Assembly (NCBI GenBank): GCA_031257795.1
Contig: JAIRNW010000017.1
Coordinates: 1 to 8,340 of the forward strand
DNA: 8,340 nucleotides
Origin: Holosporales bacterium
GTDB taxonomy: Bacteria; Pseudomonadota; Alphaproteobacteria; BNTO01
Direction of reading: 5' to 3'
Positions 5,626-8,340 of this stretch are shown here, piece after piece. Every line of letters begins with the position of its first letter. Within the stretch, counting starts at the first letter, position 1. The position numbers were made by a program, and so were the translations under genes. Below the pieces are notes generated by a model. That model did not search any database. It was not told the origin of the DNA and saw nothing but the letters and a program-made list of their open reading frames with translations.

Positions 5626-7851
5626 ATGGAAGACACTAACAAACTTTTTGACGAGCTTGAAAGAGGTCCTGATGAAGACATTCAGCCAACATCTTTAGAA
5701 CGAGGGCGGGAAGTGATCAAGCAAGCCGTTAAAAATTTCCCCATTTCACCAGGCGTCTACAGGATGATAGGCGAGAACGAAGAGGTTCTGTACGTCGGGA
5801 AAGCAAAAAATCTGCAAAATAGAGTTTTGTCATACACGAACGTCAACGAGCTTTCGCACAGAATAAGAAGGATGATCTGCAACGTATACGACGTCGTGTT
5901 TTCTGTCACTTCCTCCGAGTCTGACGCCATTTTCCTAGAGGCAGATTTGATCCGGACCCTCAAGCCTCCATACAACGTAAAGCTCAAAGAAACAACACCA
6001 TTCGTTGCGATCGGCATCAGCAAAAACCACCAATTTCCCCGCGTCTGCCGCCACTTCGGCGCATTCGATCACAAGAAAGAGGAGTATTGCGGGCCTTTTT
6101 CCTCGGCGAAAAGCGTTGAGGAGGCGCTGGTCAATATCCAAAAGCTCTTCAGACCGCGCAATTGCACAGACGCAGAGTTCGCAAATCGCAAACGCCCATG
6201 TTTGCAATACGACATAAAGCGCTGCTCCGCCCCGTGCGTTGCGAAAATTAGCGAGCAGGAGTACAACGCTTCGGTGCAGCATAGTAAGGATTTTCTGGCA
6301 GGGAAGGTGGGGTTTGTTAAGGAATGTTTGAAGAAGGAGATGTTGTCTGCTAGCCAAAGCTTGGCCTTTGAGAAAGCCGCGCGTTGCAGGGATGCCCTTT
6401 GGCGTTTGGAGAGCTTGGCGGCAAAGGAAAAGGAGTCAACGGGGAACTTGGTGAATGCGGACGTGATCGCCTTGTTGCCGGCGGAATCGTTGGCGGAGGT
6501 GGCGGCGTTGGGCTCCCTTCCAACTGAGCCAACCTTCGCTTCATCGCCTTGTGTGTATGTTTTGCTTATCAGAAACGGGCTATATTTGGGTGGAGACACG
6601 TTCTTTTTGAGCAAAGACGCAAACTATCTCTCTCCAGAGGAGTGCGTGGAGACCTTCATACAGCAGTTGTATTTTGATCATGCTCCTCCCGCGCGCGTGC
6701 TGATTAATTACGCGCCGAGCTCCAAGGAAGCGCTGGAAGAGGCTCTGTTCGATAGATATAAGAAGAATACGAGCATTGAGACTCCTAAGCGAGGCAATGG
6801 GAAAAAGTGGGTTGCGACGGCGTTTGAGAATGCTATCGAGCAAAGCCGGTATGAGGGGGCGAGGAGCTGCGATTTTGGCGAGAATTTGAAGAAAATGGCG
6901 GCTTTTTTCCGTTTGCCTCAGGTTCCAAAAAGGGTCGAAGTGTATGATAACAGCCATCTTTTCGGGGAATACCCGTATGGCTGTTTCATAGTGGCAACCA
7001 AAGAGGGATTTGAAAAGAAGTCATACAGGAAATTTTCGGTTTCCCCGAGGAGGGAAGCGCGGTTGTCGGGAAAGTCTGCCGAATCAGAGGGCGCGAAAAG
7101 AGATGCGGCGCGAGGAGGGGATGACTTCGCAATGATGGAAGAGGTCATGCAGCGCAGGTTTAAAGAGGGTGGCCGCGAAGTTCTTCCGGATTTGATGTTT
7201 ATTGATGGCGGGATGGGGCAGGTTTCTAGCGTGATGAAAATTTTGGTTAGATGCGGGCTGGCGCACATTCCTGTTGTTGGGATTGCGAAGGGGAAAGATA
7301 GGAATGCTGGAAAGGAAAGATTTTTTGTCGCGCAAGATATTTTTAAGGAAATTTTGGATCCATTTTGGGAAGACACAACCGCGCGCGGGGGGGGGAAGCA
7401 TGCGGATTGTGCGAAGCGCACAGATTGTGCGAAGCGGGCGGATTGTGCGAAGCGCGCAGATTGTGCGAAGAGTTCTGAGTCGGAGAAGAGTGCGGATGGT
7501 ATGAATAGCGCTGAGTGTACAGATTGTGCGGGCTGTGCTGATGCCGCGCCCGAGCACGATTCGCGCGGAGGGATTTCGCTGCCGTCTAACGACCAGCTCC
7601 TCTTCTTCATACAAAGACTGCGCGATGAAGCGCACCGCTTTGCAATAGGAACGCATAGAAGCGCCAGAGAAAGGAATTTTACAAAATCTCAATTAAGCGA
7701 AATTCCAGGAGTTGGAGAGTTGCGGAGAAGGCTTTTGCTGAAGAAATTCGGCTCTGTGCAGCGTATAAAAAAGGCTTCGATGGCCGAGCTTTGTAGCGTC
7801 GACGGAATTTCCGTCGGGATTGCGAAGCTTATCTATAATTTTTTCAGGTGA
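5626..7851 (+). CDS. uvrC: Excinuclease ABC subunit C (UvrC) with low-complexity inserts
   Basis: Dual-incision nuclease of nucleotide excision repair, acting with UvrB on damaged DNA. From ATG 5626 it has 741 residues, longer than the usual 600-650. GIY-YIG domain (41-120): PGVYRM, VLYVGKAKNL, R66, E106 in IFLEADLIR, N117. Cys 180, 192, 200 and 204 have the spacing of the E. coli UvrC iron-sulfur ligands. The UVR domain is near 222-257. The RNase H-like nuclease has D441 (YDNSH), D527 (FIDGG) and H670 (EAHRFAI). HhH motifs run 687-740 (IPGVGELRRRLLLKKFGS). Inserts lie at about 473-496 and 582-648; the second is a Cys-rich repeat after a G9 tract. All catalytic residues are present. The LERGREVIKQAVK lead-in fits alphaproteobacterial UvrC and supports this start over 5536; the Shine-Dalgarno is weak. 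Confidence 0.96.
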   Translation: MEDTNKLFDELERGPDEDIQPTSLERGREVIKQAVKNFPISPGVYRMIGENEEVLYVGKAKNLQNRVLSYTNVNELSHRIRRMICNVYDVVFSVTSSESDAIFLEADLIRTLKPPYNVKLKETTPFVAIGISKNHQFPRVCRHFGAFDHKKEEYCGPFSSAKSVEEALVNIQKLFRPRNCTDAEFANRKRPCLQYDIKRCSAPCVAKISEQEYNASVQHSKDFLAGKVGFVKECLKKEMLSASQSLAFEKAARCRDALWRLESLAAKEKESTGNLVNADVIALLPAESLAEVAALGSLPTEPTFASSPCVYVLLIRNGLYLGGDTFFLSKDANYLSPEECVETFIQQLYFDHAPPARVLINYAPSSKEALEEALFDRYKKNTSIETPKRGNGKKWVATAFENAIEQSRYEGARSCDFGENLKKMAAFFRLPQVPKRVEVYDNSHLFGEYPYGCFIVATKEGFEKKSYRKFSVSPRREARLSGKSAESEGAKRDAARGGDDFAMMEEVMQRRFKEGGREVLPDLMFIDGGMGQVSSVMKILVRCGLAHIPVVGIAKGKDRNAGKERFFVAQDIFKEILDPFWEDTTARGGGKHADCAKRTDCAKRADCAKRADCAKSSESEKSADGMNSAECTDCAGCADAAPEHDSRGGISLPSNDQLLFFIQRLRDEAHRFAIGTHRSARERNFTKSQLSEIPGVGELRRRLLLKKFGSVQRIKKASMAELCSVDGISVGIAKLIYNFFR
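7387..7395 (+). repeat. G9 homopolymer tract within uvrC
   Basis: Nine G in a row encode Gly588-590, directly before the minisatellite. Gain or loss of one G would shift the frame before the histidine of the nuclease domain (H670) and the HhH motifs. The tract could permit slippage-based on/off variation or could be a sequencing weak spot. Confidence 0.7.
7402..7473 (+). repeat. 18-bp tandem repeat (4 units) encoding (A/T)DCAKR in UvrC
   Basis: Four units of GCGGATTGTGCGAAGCGC with few changes encode residues 593-616. Degenerate continuation (SADGMNSAECTDCAGCAD) reaches about 7544. The unit is a multiple of three, so copy-number change keeps the frame. The insert replaces a variable surface segment between the KGKDRNAGKERFFV strand and the LRDEAHRFAI motif. 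It adds seven cysteines, four at a period of six residues. Confidence 0.85.
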
Positions 7852-7916
7852 GTGACCCAGTCACGCAAAGTTCGCAGGATCATCAAACGAAGCCCCAACA
7901 AAGTCTGCGACTTTGC
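7852..7916 (+). terminator. Hairpin pair after uvrC, weak terminator candidate
   Basis: Immediately after the TGA, GTGAC-cca-GTCAC (7852-7864) forms a short stem. It is followed by GCAAAGTTCGCAG (7865-7877) pairing with CTGCGACTTTGC (7905-7916) with one bulged T. No T-run follows either stem. The second hairpin may belong to the unmatched arm of copy D rather than end transcription. Confidence 0.3.
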
Positions 7917-7918
7917 CT

Positions 7919-8024
7919 GGAACCCGGTGCAGCTCGAATGCTCACGTACATCTAAGTACGCTCCGCTTCTGTGCTCAGTGTCTCCTTCCCAAAATTCTGA
8001 TTTTGAAGGTTTCGAAAGAGGTCC
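7919..8024 (-). repeat. Palindromic element copy D, one arm of type 2 and one unmatched arm
   Basis: On the minus strand it begins at 8024 with GGACCTCTTTCGAAACC and matches copy C for 93 bp with two differences, through GGAGCGTAC-ttagat-GTAC and GAGCATTCGAGC. Then it reads TGCACCGGGTTCC followed by AGGCAAAGTCGCAGACTTTG, not the expected partner arm (CCCAAA ... GAGGTCC). The core is essentially complete but its two arms do not pair. It sits exactly where the ISAs1 transposase stops, after an AAT codon. Confidence 0.82.
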
Positions 8025-8318
8025 ATTGATACGTTCCGAATAAGTGCGAAATGCAGCCTCAATGTCGAGTGGATCAATGGCTGTTAGTATTTTCCAAATC
8101 GCTGAGTGCGTTGGTGGGCGGCGCCATTTTAGCCCGAAATATGATTTCAACTTTTCGAAGTGTGTTTCGATAAATAACGCAATATCCTTATAATTTTCCA
8201 TTTTACTAAGGATGGCCAATACAGAGAAAAACAAGATGTGCTCTAATCTATACTCTCGGCCGTAACTGTCACGGGGATCTTCAACAAGTTTAAATATGTC
8301 CAATAACACAAACCGCAT
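8025..8318 (-). pseudogene. ISAs1-family transposase, truncated by repeat copy D
   Basis: From ATG 8318 the minus strand encodes 98 residues of a typical ISAs1 (H-repeat-associated) transposase N-terminus: LLDIFKLVEDPRDSYGREYR, HILFFSVLAILSKMENYKDI, FIETHFEKLKSYFGLKWRRP, then IWKILTAIDPLDIEAAFRTY. Homology ends at Asn98. Codon 99 is the first of copy D, and the frame continues through the repeat and the uvrC 3' end to a stop at 7833, adding 63 unrelated residues. The DDE catalytic domain is absent. The upstream IS end should lie beyond the window. Family assignment is confident, inactivity very likely. Confidence 0.85.
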
Positions 8319-8340
8319 AATTCCACTGAAAACTAAGAAA

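Noticed and set aside
5653..5672. GAAAGAGGTCC in uvrC identical to the end of the type-2 repeat arm
   Set aside because: Only 11 bp, with no core or second arm nearby, so it is judged coincidental.
6918..7692. Long minus-strand ORFs opposite uvrC, with repeated FAQSAR or RTIRT motifs
   Set aside because: The repetition is the antisense reading of the uvrC minisatellite, and UvrC motifs run through the plus strand without a break.
1301..8024. Interpretation of the repeats as a CRISPR array
   Set aside because: Copies are dispersed, 111-144 bp long, in both orientations, without regular spacers or cas genes.
7833..8318. A single 161-codon transposase gene reaching into uvrC
   Set aside because: Homology ends at codon 98; the rest is translated repeat and uvrC antisense.

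Overview
The window looks like a stretch of an alphaproteobacterial genome, probably from an intracellular lineage (Rickettsiales or Holosporales type). The encoded PepA, UvrC and NuoC-like proteins read as alphaproteobacterial by eye: UvrC has the LERGREV...SPGVYRM entry and PepA has the ALGFRIRSFSFTKY stretch. Short palindromic repeats have inserted into and beside genes in the manner of the Rickettsia palindromic elements. Intergenic space is large and holds insertion-sequence debris. The lineage is an inference; no rRNA or marker search was possible.

Layout from left to right. Positions 1-1060 (minus) hold the N-terminal 353 residues of leucyl aminopeptidase PepA, with a promoter candidate upstream. 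Positions 1061-1422 are mostly noncoding and carry a tiny ORF that stops at repeat copy A. Positions 1423-2322 (minus) encode a GrpB-GNAT fusion whose end lies inside copy A. Positions 2466-2910 are mobile-element wreckage: an ISAs1-type transposase N-terminus, an IS110-type transposase start with its ribosome binding site, and repeat copy C. Positions 3130-3546 (plus) encode a diverged, C-terminally short NuoC-like protein with a good ribosome binding site and a hairpin directly after its stop. Positions 3727-4989 (minus) encode the long form of threonylcarbamoyl-AMP synthase (Sua5), interrupted in frame by two adjacent repeat copies (E1, E2). Positions 5252-5391 are repeat copy B. Positions 5626-7851 (plus) encode UvrC with a Cys-rich minisatellite insert. 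Positions 7919-8318 are repeat copy D fused to a truncated ISAs1 transposase.

The most notable signal is the repeat family. Six copies in 8.3 kb share an asymmetric core of about 65 bp (AGGAGACACGGAGCGCAG ... central GTAC-loop-GTAC ... GAGCACCGGAT). The inverted-repeat arms around it fall into four unrelated types (A/B, C/D, E1, E2), and within five of the six copies the two arms pair with each other. Copy D has two mismatched arms and looks like a recombinant. The genes are housekeeping genes for peptide turnover, tRNA t6A synthesis and excision repair, and do not form one operon or pathway. I see no defence island, CRISPR array, tRNA or rRNA.
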